From contig CAYMGE010000023.1 of assembly GCA_964389925.1 (NCBI GenBank), positions 3,361-67,360 on the forward strand: a stretch of DNA of 64,000 nt. The letters run 5' to 3'. Below are positions 1 through 8,146 of this stretch, piece by piece (the first letter of the stretch is position 1; every line of letters begins with the position of its first letter). The notes beneath the pieces were generated by a model. The model saw only the letters and a program-made list of their open reading frames with translations, made no database searches and was not told the DNA's origin. Both the position numbers and the translations under genes were made by a program. The DNA is from CALECP01 sp964389925 (GTDB lineage Bacteria; Chloroflexota; Anaerolineae; Promineifilales; Promineifilaceae).

Positions 1-704
1 GCTTGTTCGTCGACGAGTTGACCGCGACCAACATTGACGATGATAGACGTGTTGGGGAGTGTGGCGATCTCGGCCGTCCCAATCACGCCTCTTGTCGCCT
101 CCGTCAGCGGCAAAGCGAGGATCAGCGCGTCCACCTTTGGCAACAGCGCGGCGAGCTGCTCCTGTGGACAGATGGTGATGCCATCCTCTTCGACCAGCTC
201 GCTAATCGAGTTGCGTGTGGCGAGAACATTAAAGTTGAGGGCATAGAGGAGATGAGCGGTTTTTCGGCCGATTGCCCCATAGCCCAAAATCAATGCCGTC
301 TTATTGCGAAATGAGAAAGCGCGGCTGGGCGCATAGCGCAGCCGCCAATCTCCTTGTCGCAGCTTGCGATCCACCGTCGGAATACATTTCATCGCCGTCA
401 GCAACAGCGTGACGGCAAATTCAGCCACGATTGGTGCATTATAGTGGCTATTGTGCAACGTAATATGATGAAATTCCGGCTGTCCTAACAGGTCTCGAAA
501 TGATGCGGGAATCCCCGCCCATGGCAAGATCACGCGCTTGAGTTGTGAGCTTTTCCGCAACAGCTCTTTTGATAACCTGCCTGCAATGAGGACATCGAAA
601 TCATCTGTCTGCTCATCCGCCGTCAACGTTATCGCGTCATCGAGCAGTGATTGCAAATAGTCATGCGCCTGTTGGCCTGCGTCATCTAATGATAGTACTT
701 TCAT
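1..704 (-). CDS. D-isomer specific 2-hydroxyacid dehydrogenase, C-terminus outside the window
   Basis: An ATG at 704 opens a frame that stays open to base 1, giving about 234 residues of a protein whose C-terminus is cut by the window edge. The N-terminal part begins MKVLSLDDAGQQAHDYL. A Rossmann dinucleotide-binding motif GYGAIG lies at residues 141-146, and further on LPNTSIIVNVGRG carries the conserved Arg-Gly of this family. These features fit the NAD(P)-dependent D-2-hydroxyacid dehydrogenases (phosphoglycerate, glycerate or lactate type). The substrate cannot be told from what is visible. The start lies 35 nt downstream of the pyrophosphatase stop on the same strand, so the two may be cotranscribed. 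Confidence 0.85.
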   Translation of the reverse strand, partial: MKVLSLDDAGQQAHDYLQSLLDDAITLTADEQTDDFDVLIAGRLSKELLRKSSQLKRVILPWAGIPASFRDLLGQPEFHHITLHNSHYNAPIVAEFAVTLLLTAMKCIPTVDRKLRQGDWRLRYAPSRAFSFRNKTALILGYGAIGRKTAHLLYALNFNVLATRNSISELVEEDGITICPQEQLAALLPKVDALILALPLTEATRGVIGTAEIATLPNTSIIVNVGRGQLVDEQ

Positions 705-739
705 GAATCAGATTGCATTGCCGGTCTTCCAACCACGCC

Positions 740-1357
740 TTATCCTCCATACACCATCTCGTAATCTTCCATCGCGGCTCTCACGACTTTGAGTGCGTGT
801 TCCCGCCCGTAAGTTTGCAGAATCTCTACTTTTTTCTCCTCTTCCTCATCGGGAACCATCTTATAGGTCATAAAGTAATGGTGGAGGCGATTGATCAGAT
901 TGCCGGGTAAATCAGAAATATCCTCAACATCATTCCAAACCTGATCATTAACGAGAACGGCGATGATTTTATCATCTGCCTCGCCATCATCGAGCATTTG
1001 CAACCCGCCGACGACTTTTACATTGAGAATGATCTCGCCGCGATTAATCGGCCGTTCGCTAAAAACACAAATATCGAGCGGGTCGCCATCTCCCCTTGTC
1101 GCACCCGGCATCAGCGCACGCACTGTTTCATCACAGTAGGTGCGCGGCACAAAGCCGTAGAGCGTTGGGGGGATGGCGGATGTGCGCTGCGGCCGATCAA
1201 CAATCGTGTAACCGGTCAGTTTATCGACCTCATATTTCACCGCGTCAAACGGTGTGATTTCGATATAAGCGTAGATTAAATTGGGCGGATTTTCTCCCAC
1301 CTCAAGGCCATGCCATGGATGGGGGCGGAAACGATAAAATGGTTTAGGAAATGTCAT
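740..1357 (-). CDS. ppa: Inorganic pyrophosphatase (family I)
   Basis: A 205-residue soluble protein that hydrolyses pyrophosphate to phosphate in the cytoplasm and so pulls biosynthetic reactions forward. The family I signature DGDPLD is present near residues 93-98, in the phrase GDGDPLDICV. Acidic metal ligands follow at DDGEADDKIIAV. The length is slightly above the usual bacterial 170-180 residues. The N-terminal HPWHGLEVG and the C-terminal EILQTYGREHALKVV fit the longer archaeal and Chloroflexi-type forms. It reads toward the dehydrogenase on its left and has no close upstream partner. Confidence 0.93.
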   Translation of the reverse strand: MTFPKPFYRFRPHPWHGLEVGENPPNLIYAYIEITPFDAVKYEVDKLTGYTIVDRPQRTSAIPPTLYGFVPRTYCDETVRALMPGATRGDGDPLDICVFSERPINRGEIILNVKVVGGLQMLDDGEADDKIIAVLVNDQVWNDVEDISDLPGNLINRLHHYFMTYKMVPDEEEEKKVEILQTYGREHALKVVRAAMEDYEMVYGG

Positions 1358-1613
1358 TCACTCATTTTACCCGATTGTGCGGTTAATATGCGTAAACAAG
1401 ACGATTGCTAACGGGCGCATAAATGAGTTGGGGGAGGCTGCGCCTACCTCTGGCAGAGCGTTTACACTCGTGATGACTTTGACGGTAAAATCCGCCTCTT
1501 TGCAGTCAATATAGAGCCATTCTAAGTGGTTGGACACCAAATGGGCTATTTGCTGGAATTTGCTCCCCCAACAAGTGGATGCGCCCTTTCAAAACTTTTG
1601 CCTGACTACTTAC

Positions 1614-2798
1614 TCAATAATCAGCCTCTGCCCCCAGCACCATATTACTTTTGTCGAGCTTGAAATAGTCAGACAACCCTAACCGCTCGAATTTCTCGAC
1701 GACGGGCTGCTTCATTCCCACGATTCGGAATGCGGCTCCAATCTCGCCTAAGCTCTTTTGCAACTGCATCAGCGTCGCAATTGTTGTGGTGTCGATTTGG
1801 GTCACATCCGCAAAGTTGAGCGTGATGTCCAGTCCACGCGATAACGCCTGATACATCGTTTGGTTTAGTCGCCGTCCCGCATTGTGAATCAGCGCACCTT
1901 CTACATTGATAATCGCCGTGTGACCAACGGTCTGCATACGCATCGACAGCGACTCCGCCACAAAATCGGCACGATTGGTTCGCATTTGGTTGATGACAAA
2001 TGGCACAAATTTGATCAAATCGTTTGCATACCGTTTCCACAAGCGGCGCGGCTCCTGTGTCAAACGCGCCACCCATTCCAAACCGCTCTTTTGCATCCAA
2101 ACAGGCGCACGCTTCACGCGCCCCACAATAAAGTCGAGCGATGCCCCTATCCCGATCATCACGGGAACCCGCACACGCTTGCCGTACTCCTGAATCCACA
2201 GCTCTTGCTTCGGATTGCCCAATGCAACGAGCAAAATATCAGGCGACAGCGTGCGAATCTCCTGTAAAATCGCCTCGTCAAACTGCTCACCGGGCTTCCA
2301 GAATGGGCAGGAGTGACCGACTACTTCCAAACCCGGATTCTCTGCCGTAAGCTGTTCGGCCGCTTCAGCCGCCACGCCGGGTGCGGCTCCCATAAAGTAA
2401 AGCGTCATCCCTTTGGCAGCCGCTCTCTGCGCTATCAACGGAACCATGTCTGAGCCAGCCACCCGTTCCTTGAGCGGCTTGTTGAGATATTTTGACACCC
2501 ATACAAGTGGCATCCCATCGGCCGTACACAGATCGGCATGTTGCAACAAATTTTGTAGATTGGGGTCTTCCTGTGCCTTGACCAAAAAATCGGTGTTGAC
2601 CGTGGCAACCTGATGTGTTCGCCCAATGGCACGACCCACATCAACCATTTGCTCAATTCGATCCAGCGTCTCGTCCATCGTTAGATTATCAATCGGAATG
2701 CCCAAAATAATCTCAATGGCACGCTTGTCTAATGTGTGCCGATGAACAGGATCGCTTTCTAAACTGTAGTAGTGCTGGAAAGATGATGAAATAGTCAT
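1614..2798 (-). CDS. WecG/TagA/CpsF-type glycosyltransferase (GT26) fused to a STAS domain
   Basis: A 394-residue protein with two parts. Residues about 30-265 are a GT26 transferase like WecG/TagA. The visible blocks are VNTDFLVKAQEDP, TADGMPLVWVSKYL, ERVAGSDMVPLI, YFMGAAPGVA and LGNPKQELWIQ. Members transfer N-acetylmannosamine(uronic acid) from a UDP-sugar to an undecaprenyl-linked sugar. Residues about 285-385 look like a STAS (anti-sigma antagonist type) domain: HTAIINVEGALIHNAG, then LDITLNFADVTQIDTTTIATLMQLQ, then FRIVGMKQPVVEKFERLGL. The usual phosphorylatable serine position reads as Thr (IDTTT). The fusion suggests that exopolysaccharide synthesis is tied to a partner-switching signal; that link is inference. 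It is transcribed away from the sulfotransferase. Confidence 0.85.
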   Translation of the reverse strand: MTISSSFQHYYSLESDPVHRHTLDKRAIEIILGIPIDNLTMDETLDRIEQMVDVGRAIGRTHQVATVNTDFLVKAQEDPNLQNLLQHADLCTADGMPLVWVSKYLNKPLKERVAGSDMVPLIAQRAAAKGMTLYFMGAAPGVAAEAAEQLTAENPGLEVVGHSCPFWKPGEQFDEAILQEIRTLSPDILLVALGNPKQELWIQEYGKRVRVPVMIGIGASLDFIVGRVKRAPVWMQKSGLEWVARLTQEPRRLWKRYANDLIKFVPFVINQMRTNRADFVAESLSMRMQTVGHTAIINVEGALIHNAGRRLNQTMYQALSRGLDITLNFADVTQIDTTTIATLMQLQKSLGEIGAAFRIVGMKQPVVEKFERLGLSDYFKLDKSNMVLGAEADY

Positions 2799-3124
2799 AA
2801 CGATACCATTACCTGTAACTTAGAGTCCTTCTCCACGTTTGTCTAACGACTTGAACGATTGATTACAACGCTCCCTAAACTGGATGTTATTCAGTATGTG
2901 ATTAGTACAACGGGCTAGACCGATTTGTTATTGGTATCAAGGTTATACAAAATCGCTTACAGTTCATCTTCCAATTGTGAACACAGAGCAAATTTCAGCT
3001 ATCACAGAAGACCAATCCTCCACACATCTTTCTGAGAACAGGCTGACGAACGCAACGAATGCTGTTGCGTTTAACGTATGCACTCGCCGCACGTAAAAGG
3101 CATTTAATCCCTAAACTATTCTCA
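2799..3124. other. Divergent intergenic region, no gene seen
   Basis: This stretch separates the leftward GT26 gene from the rightward sulfotransferase and presumably holds both promoters. I see no RNA gene, strong hairpin or convincing small ORF. The upstream codons in frame with the sulfotransferase (from 3059) do not resemble its family. Confidence 0.5.
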
Positions 3125-3970
3125 ATGACTCGCATACTCGTCAACTCCCTGCCCAAAAGCGGAACCCACTTGCTCGCCAAAGCGGTTGAGCAGTGTGGCT
3201 ATACCGAACATTTCGACCCCGACAATCTCAATGATCCTGCTCGTATCACGCCACTCTTTTTCAACTATAAGGAGGTCAAGAACGGCCTCGCGCAGCTTTC
3301 AGCGCGGGAGATGGTGGCGACAGAGAAGGCGGTTTGTGTTGGGACGTTAACGCCCATTTACGTCGCGCCGAACGTATTTCGGCAGTGGTTAGACGGGATG
3401 CGGCACGGGAAGTATGTGTTGGGGCATCTCGGCCGAACCCCCGCCCTCACCAATCTCCTCCACGAACTCGACTACAAACATCTCTTCATCATCCGCGATC
3501 CGCGTGCTGTCCTCACCTCCCTGCTCTCCTTCATTCTCGACACACGTGGAATGCCCAAACCCCACTTTTTGGAAAACGACTTTCGCCAACTATCGCAGGA
3601 TGAGCGGCTAGCCTTTCTATTGAATGGTGGCTATGCGCCACTGGCGGGGGTGGCAGTGCGCGGTTTTGCCGACGTGTATCGCTCGATGCTGGCGTGGCGG
3701 GACGCACCGAGCTGTCTGTTTGTCAAATTTGAGGAGTTGGTTGGAGTGCAAGGGGGCGGGGATGAGCAGTTGCAGCGGGAGGCGATTGGGCGGATTCGGG
3801 GATATTTGGGGGCAGATAATTCCACGAGCCTAGATTCACTCTACGACCCCAGCTCGCGCACCTTTCGTAAAGGCAATATCCACAGTTGGCGCAACGCACA
3901 CGACGCGCAAACGCTCGATACACTTACCGTTTACTGTGCTTCATTGTGCAGTGAAGCAGGTTACGACTAA
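3125..3970 (+). CDS. Sulfotransferase-family protein
   Basis: A 281-residue protein when started at the ATG at 3125, which puts the phosphosulfate-binding loop PKSGTH at residues 10-15 as is normal for PAPS-dependent sulfotransferases. A frame-open ATG at 3059 would add 22 non-family residues. A second PAPS-binding segment is likely at FIIRDPRAVLTSLLSF, where Arg-Asp-Pro-Arg-Ala matches the family RDPR motif. The C-terminal part contains FRKGNIHSWRN, like the RKGxxGxWKN motif that binds the 3'-phosphate. The acceptor is unknown. The neighbouring GT26 and RfbC-like genes point to a cell-surface glycan, by context only. Confidence 0.82.
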   Translation: MTRILVNSLPKSGTHLLAKAVEQCGYTEHFDPDNLNDPARITPLFFNYKEVKNGLAQLSAREMVATEKAVCVGTLTPIYVAPNVFRQWLDGMRHGKYVLGHLGRTPALTNLLHELDYKHLFIIRDPRAVLTSLLSFILDTRGMPKPHFLENDFRQLSQDERLAFLLNGGYAPLAGVAVRGFADVYRSMLAWRDAPSCLFVKFEELVGVQGGGDEQLQREAIGRIRGYLGADNSTSLDSLYDPSSRTFRKGNIHSWRNAHDAQTLDTLTVYCASLCSEAGYD

Positions 3971-4077
3971 TAAAAAAAACAGGCACTTTGGGATTTGAAG
4001 TGGAAAAGGCGTGGTACGTGACGACCTCTGGACACGCACCACGCACCAAGATGTAACTAAGTCGAGGGCTATACGCG

Positions 4078-6162
4078 ATGCTTTTTACCCATTTAAATAA
4101 ATCACACATGAGACGGCCGTCTCGCGGCAAGCCCTCTCTAATCAAGTGTTTGCAACACCAATCCGAAACAAGGCAAGTGAGTCATAAAGGAGCGTTGGCA
4201 AAAACCGTCTCCGCACCCATTCCGCAAGATAAACGCTCCCAGCAGTTGGTCGAAATGGGTGGGGGCGAGGCGTTGGCGTTGAGCGATGAAGAAAAGAAAA
4301 ATAGACGAAATATGCAGTTAGCATGGGGGGCGTTAGGGATCAACTCAGTCGCTCTTTTCATTCCACTCCTGCAACCGCTGGCGATGCCGAGTGTGGGAAT
4401 TGCGCTCTTGCCAGTGATACAAAACAGTATCCGACGGCTGCGGGAGGGGAAAAACAGGGCAGCGGCGACGATTGAACTGCTCTCTAACGTCTGCGCCTTT
4501 TCGCTGGGTTACTACTTTATTGGTAGTGTGGCACTTACAGCGTACTATGCCAGTAATAGATTGTTGCTGCAAACACAAAGCCGCGCCAATCAAAATTTGG
4601 CGCACATCTTTGGCGAACAGCCGCGCACGGTGTGGATATGTTCGGCCGAAAAAGGAACCGAAATCGAAATCCCCTTCGAGCAACTAACAAAAGATCACAT
4701 CGCCGTTGTGACGGCGGGGCAAACGATTCCAGTCGATGGCACAATTGTGCAAGGCGTGGCGACCATTGACCAACGCGCACTGACAGGGGAATCACAGCCA
4801 GTTGAAAAGGGGCGTGGGGATAGTGTGCTGGCTTCGACCATCATGCTGGCGGGTCACTTGCACATTCGCGTTACGAAGGCGGGAGCAGAGACAACGTCGG
4901 CGCAGGTCAGGCAAATTTTGAGCCAAACGGCCGATTTCAAATCTTCTGTCGAATCGCGTGGGGAGCGAATCGTCGAACAAGGTGCCAAGCCGACACTCCT
5001 TCTGAGCGCACTTGCCCTCCCCACCGTCGGAGTCTCTGGCGCGTTCGGCGTGTTATTTGCCTCCTTCGGCTACCACATGAAAATCGCGGGGCCGATGGGT
5101 GTTCTCAACTTTCTCAGACTGACATCGGAAAATGGCATCTTGGTCAAAGATGGACGAGCGTTAGAGTTGTTAAGTGAGGTAGACACCGTTATCTTTGACA
5201 AAACGGGGACGCTCACGGAGGAGATTCCAACAGTCGGTTACGTTCATTCGTGCAGTCATCTCGATGCCGACCAGTTGTTGACATTGGCGGCGGCGGCCGA
5301 AACAAAGCAAACACACCCTATCGCCCACGCCATCCTGAACAATGTCCGTCAACGCGGTCTCGAACTACCTCCCATACAGGCGGCAGAGTATGAACTCGGT
5401 TACGGCCTCAAAGTCAAGGCAATCCTCCCGACAGGAGATGTATGGGTCAGCGTGGGCAGTGGTCGGTTTATGTCTCTCGAAGGGGTGACAATTCCCAGTG
5501 AGATGGCGGCTGTGGAGCAACAGTGCCACGCCGAAGGGCATACCCTCATCTACGTCGCCGTTGACGGGGTGTTGGGTGGGGCAATCGAGCTGATTCCAAC
5601 GATTCGATCAGAAGCGGAAGAGAGCATTGAGGCGTTACGTCGCCGCAAGCTCAAGTTGGCGATCATTTCTGGCGACCATGAGCGGCCGACTCAAAAGCTA
5701 GCACGCCAACTGGGGATCGATGAGTACTTTGCAGAGGTGTTGCCGCAGGACAAGGCGCAGTTGATCGCTCATTTGCAAGCGCAGGGTCGCTCCGTTTGCT
5801 TTATCGGTGATGGCATCAACGATGCGATTGCGCTCAAAACAACCAACGTGGGCATTTCGATTCGCGGTGCCAGCACGGCGGCAACCGACACGGCCGCCAT
5901 CATCTTGATGGATGGCTCGTTGCAGAAGCTCGTCACATTATTCGATCTAGCTGAACAACTCGACCGCAATTTGACAACAAGCACCGTGATGACCGTCATA
6001 CCCGGCGTTGTTTGTGTCGGCGGTATCTTCTTCTTTCATTTCGGTTTTCTGTCCGCCCTCGCCATCTTCTATGCTGGCTTGGGAATAAGTATTGCGAACG
6101 CCGTGTGGCCACACTTTGCTCATCAACAGACACAATATACGCCTATCTCTTGTGTCCATTAA
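4078..6162 (+). CDS. P-type ATPase, P1B-like, without the CPx metal motif
   Basis: A 694-residue cation-pump-like ATPase. The actuator motif is TGES (about residue 238), the phosphorylated aspartate lies in DKTGTLTEE (about 374), the P1B-type HP motif is in QTHPIAHAI, and the hinge is GDGINDAIAL (about 577). Hydrophobic segments lie at about 85-110, 130-160, 300-330 and two at the C-terminus (about 635-680). The membrane segment that should carry CPC, SPC or CPH reads KIAGPMG, and the stretch from it to NGILVKDGRALE is shorter than usual. No N-terminal Cys-x-x-Cys metal-binding domain is seen, only a basic leader of about 70 residues. The transported ion cannot be assigned and may not be a soft metal. 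The start is uncertain, because no strong ribosome site precedes 4078. Confidence 0.82.
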   Translation: MLFTHLNKSHMRRPSRGKPSLIKCLQHQSETRQVSHKGALAKTVSAPIPQDKRSQQLVEMGGGEALALSDEEKKNRRNMQLAWGALGINSVALFIPLLQPLAMPSVGIALLPVIQNSIRRLREGKNRAAATIELLSNVCAFSLGYYFIGSVALTAYYASNRLLLQTQSRANQNLAHIFGEQPRTVWICSAEKGTEIEIPFEQLTKDHIAVVTAGQTIPVDGTIVQGVATIDQRALTGESQPVEKGRGDSVLASTIMLAGHLHIRVTKAGAETTSAQVRQILSQTADFKSSVESRGERIVEQGAKPTLLLSALALPTVGVSGAFGVLFASFGYHMKIAGPMGVLNFLRLTSENGILVKDGRALELLSEVDTVIFDKTGTLTEEIPTVGYVHSCSHLDADQLLTLAAAAETKQTHPIAHAILNNVRQRGLELPPIQAAEYELGYGLKVKAILPTGDVWVSVGSGRFMSLEGVTIPSEMAAVEQQCHAEGHTLIYVAVDGVLGGAIELIPTIRSEAEESIEALRRRKLKLAIISGDHERPTQKLARQLGIDEYFAEVLPQDKAQLIAHLQAQGRSVCFIGDGINDAIALKTTNVGISIRGASTAATDTAAIILMDGSLQKLVTLFDLAEQLDRNLTTSTVMTVIPGVVCVGGIFFFHFGFLSALAIFYAGLGISIANAVWPHFAHQQTQYTPISCVH

Positions 6163-6251
6163 TTTCAGTTAAGTTCAACCCTATTTTCTTTCGCTCGCGC
6201 GTATAGAAAGCGTCTTGTTTATCGTTCTCTGTGGCTTTACAATTCGCATCT

Positions 6252-6791
6252 ATGACAGAACTTATTCCATCAAAAAAGATAGACGGCATTATCATCGCCA
6301 AACTGCGTGTTTTTGGCGATGCGCGTGGCTCTTTCCGCGAAACGTTTCGCAAGCAGTGGTTTCCCCAGCGCACATGGGACACTGTGCAGACAAACTGCTC
6401 ACACTCCGCAAAGGGTGTGCTACGTGGCTTACATTATCATTTTAAGCAGGTCGATTATTGGTATTGTCCACGCGGCCGAATTCGAGCCGCCTTATTCGAT
6501 ATGCGTCCCAACTCACCGACCTATATGGCAACCGAAACGATTGAAATGGGCGAAGAAAACGACATCGGCCTTTTTATTCCAATCGGGGTCGCACACGGCT
6601 TCGCCACACTTGAGGACGCAACGCTCATGTACGTTGTGGATAACTATCACGATGGCGCAGATGAATTGGGCGTGATGTGGAATGATCCCCAGCTTGGAAT
6701 CGATTGGGGGTTGGAAAATCCTGTCGTTTCGGGTCGTGATGCGGGAAACCCTTTGTATAAAGATGTGCCGCCTGAGAGACATCCGCTCTAA
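6252..6791 (+). CDS. dTDP-4-dehydrorhamnose 3,5-epimerase family (RfbC-like) cupin
   Basis: A 179-residue cupin protein starting at the ATG at 6252; the frame is also open from a GTG at 6231. Family blocks are visible: DARGSFRETFRKQWFP, then KGVLRGLHYH with the catalytic His region, then IPIGVAHGFATLEDATLMYVV and DPQLGIDW. RfbC epimerises C3 and C5 of the dTDP-4-keto-6-deoxyhexose on the way to dTDP-L-rhamnose. No other rml gene is adjacent, and the spacing LHYHFKQ and the YWYCPRGRIRAALFD block differ somewhat from textbook RfbC. A related sugar epimerase is therefore possible. Confidence 0.8.
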   Translation: MTELIPSKKIDGIIIAKLRVFGDARGSFRETFRKQWFPQRTWDTVQTNCSHSAKGVLRGLHYHFKQVDYWYCPRGRIRAALFDMRPNSPTYMATETIEMGEENDIGLFIPIGVAHGFATLEDATLMYVVDNYHDGADELGVMWNDPQLGIDWGLENPVVSGRDAGNPLYKDVPPERHPL

Positions 6792-6816
6792 AGAGTCGTG
6801 AGTGACTTGAATTAAA

Positions 6817-6845
6817 CGTATTACGTAAATTGAATACGTAATACG
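6817..6845. terminator. Perfect 11-bp hairpin between convergent genes
   Basis: CGTATTACGTA (6817-6827) and TACGTAATACG (6835-6845) are exact inverted arms with a 7-nt loop. The hairpin sits in the 61-nt gap between the convergent rfbC-like and scpB genes. There is no long U-tract on either strand, so it is either a weak bidirectional terminator or a 3'-end stabilising hairpin. Confidence 0.5.
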
Positions 6846-6852
6846 AATCACA

Positions 6853-7365
6853 TTAAGCCTCTTCCAATTCAGGTAGTTCCGGCATTTGTTCAAGTGAATC
6901 GAGGCCAAAATGCTGCAAGAACTCGGCCGTCGTGCCATAAAGAATCGGCCGACCCACCGCCTCTGACCGCCCCAACTCCTCTACCAAACCAAACGTCAAT
7001 AGCTTTCGCAGCGAGCCATCTGAGTTGACCCCGCGAATGCGGTCAATGTGTGGGCGTGTCACGGGCTGCATGTAGGCGACGATGGCAAGTACTTCGACAG
7101 CGGCCGGACTAAGTTTTGTGTTGGTCGTGAGGCCGAGAAAGGTTTCGACTGTTTCGGCCGATTCCGGCGCACTGGTCAACTGCACGCCTTCATTCGTCCA
7201 CTGCAAGTTAAGCCCTCTGTTTGTATATTGTTTCTGCAACTCCTCAAGCAGTCCTGTAACCACTTTTGGCTTTTCATCGAGCGCGCGCGCCAACCGCGCA
7301 ATGGGGGTCGCGTCGCTGGCGACAAAAAGCAAACTCTCAAGTTGGGCAAGTTTTTGATCTGACAT
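6853..7365 (-). CDS. scpB: Segregation and condensation protein B
   Basis: A 170-residue ScpB, the winged-helix dimer that binds ScpA-SMC in the condensin complex acting on the chromosome. The visible blocks are LAQLESLLFVASDATPIARLA at the N-terminus, then KLSPAAVEVLAIVAYMQPVTRPHIDRIRGVNSDGSLRKL and GLVEELGRSEAVGRPILYGTT, all typical of ScpB. The length matches the family. No scpA is visible; the upstream gene is divergent. Confidence 0.92.
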   Translation of the reverse strand: MSDQKLAQLESLLFVASDATPIARLARALDEKPKVVTGLLEELQKQYTNRGLNLQWTNEGVQLTSAPESAETVETFLGLTTNTKLSPAAVEVLAIVAYMQPVTRPHIDRIRGVNSDGSLRKLLTFGLVEELGRSEAVGRPILYGTTAEFLQHFGLDSLEQMPELPELEEA

Positions 7366-7496
7366 TGAACAGATTATCTAACACCCTTGCTGTGTTGCCA
7401 ACTTATGCTCTGCTCCTGCTTTCTTCACAATTTACACAAAGTTTTCCCTTACGCTCTTTCATACACACAACCTCAAACTTATCAATGGAGATTAGC

Positions 7497-8072
7497 ATGG
7501 ATTTATTACACACTTTCCTTTTAATTGGACACATTATCGGCGTTGCGCTTGGTGCGGGCGGCGCGACGATGAGTGACGTTTTGTTTGTCACGAGCATCAT
7601 CGACAATCGCCTCGACCAGTCAGAGTTGCGCCTGCTCAAGATTGCCTCAAAGGTCGTCGTGGTCGGCTTGTTGCTGTTGACGGTGACGGGGATTGGCTTT
7701 TTGCTCACTGGTAGTCCGACAAGTGCGCGATTCTGGGCAAAGATGACGATTGTCACGATTGCCACACTGAACGGCTTTGTCATGCACCGTTTGCTATTTC
7801 CGATCTTTGCACGCTGTGTGCAAGCGGGGACGGCAATTGACTCGGCCGATTTCACCCGCTACACCCCTCTGCTCGTCATCGCCGGCCCTGTCTCTGCCAT
7901 CTCGTGGTATGCCGCGCTGATTCTTGGCACATGGCGCAGTCTGTCGCTGACCTATTGGCAATATATCAGCGTCTATGGGTTCATCGTTTGCAGTAGCGTC
8001 GCCATTTCTGCGTTTGCCCTCGATTACGCGATGAGGAACAGGGAGCGTGTGATGCGCTTTTTGCCCAAGTGA
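7497..8072 (+). CDS. Small multi-helix membrane protein of unknown function
   Basis: A 191-residue protein. The ATG at 7497 is preferred because GGAG lies 6 nt upstream (7487-7490); the frame is open further upstream without family-like sequence. Five or so hydrophobic helices are visible, beginning LLHTFLLIGHIIGVALGAGG and including VVVVGLLLLTVTGIGFLL and LLVIAGPVSAISWYAALIL. Histidines in helix 1 (HTFLLIGH) and in the FVMHRLLF segment could be haem or metal ligands, as in small cytochrome-like or DUF2269-like membrane proteins. I do not recognise the family with certainty. Confidence 0.7.
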   Translation: MDLLHTFLLIGHIIGVALGAGGATMSDVLFVTSIIDNRLDQSELRLLKIASKVVVVGLLLLTVTGIGFLLTGSPTSARFWAKMTIVTIATLNGFVMHRLLFPIFARCVQAGTAIDSADFTRYTPLLVIAGPVSAISWYAALILGTWRSLSLTYWQYISVYGFIVCSSVAISAFALDYAMRNRERVMRFLPK

Positions 8073-8081
8073 GCGTAGATC

Positions 8082-8122
8082 AGTAATCGGTATTCGATCT
8101 TTTCAACCGAATGCCGATTACT
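8082..8122. terminator. Long hairpin between convergent genes
   Basis: AGTAATCGGTATTCG (8082-8096) pairs with CGAATGCCGATTACT (8108-8122), 15 bp with one G-U, around an 11-nt loop. It lies between the convergent membrane-protein gene and the large secreted-protein gene. As with 6817-6845 there is no clear U-tract, so 3'-end processing or bidirectional termination is likely but not shown. Confidence 0.5.
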
Positions 8123-8146
8123 CTCCGCGCAATGGTCAGAAAGTGA

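Noticed and set aside
3..314. Plus-strand ORFs at the left edge
   Set aside because: They are antisense shadows of the dehydrogenase gene, which has a clear NAD-binding motif on the minus strand.
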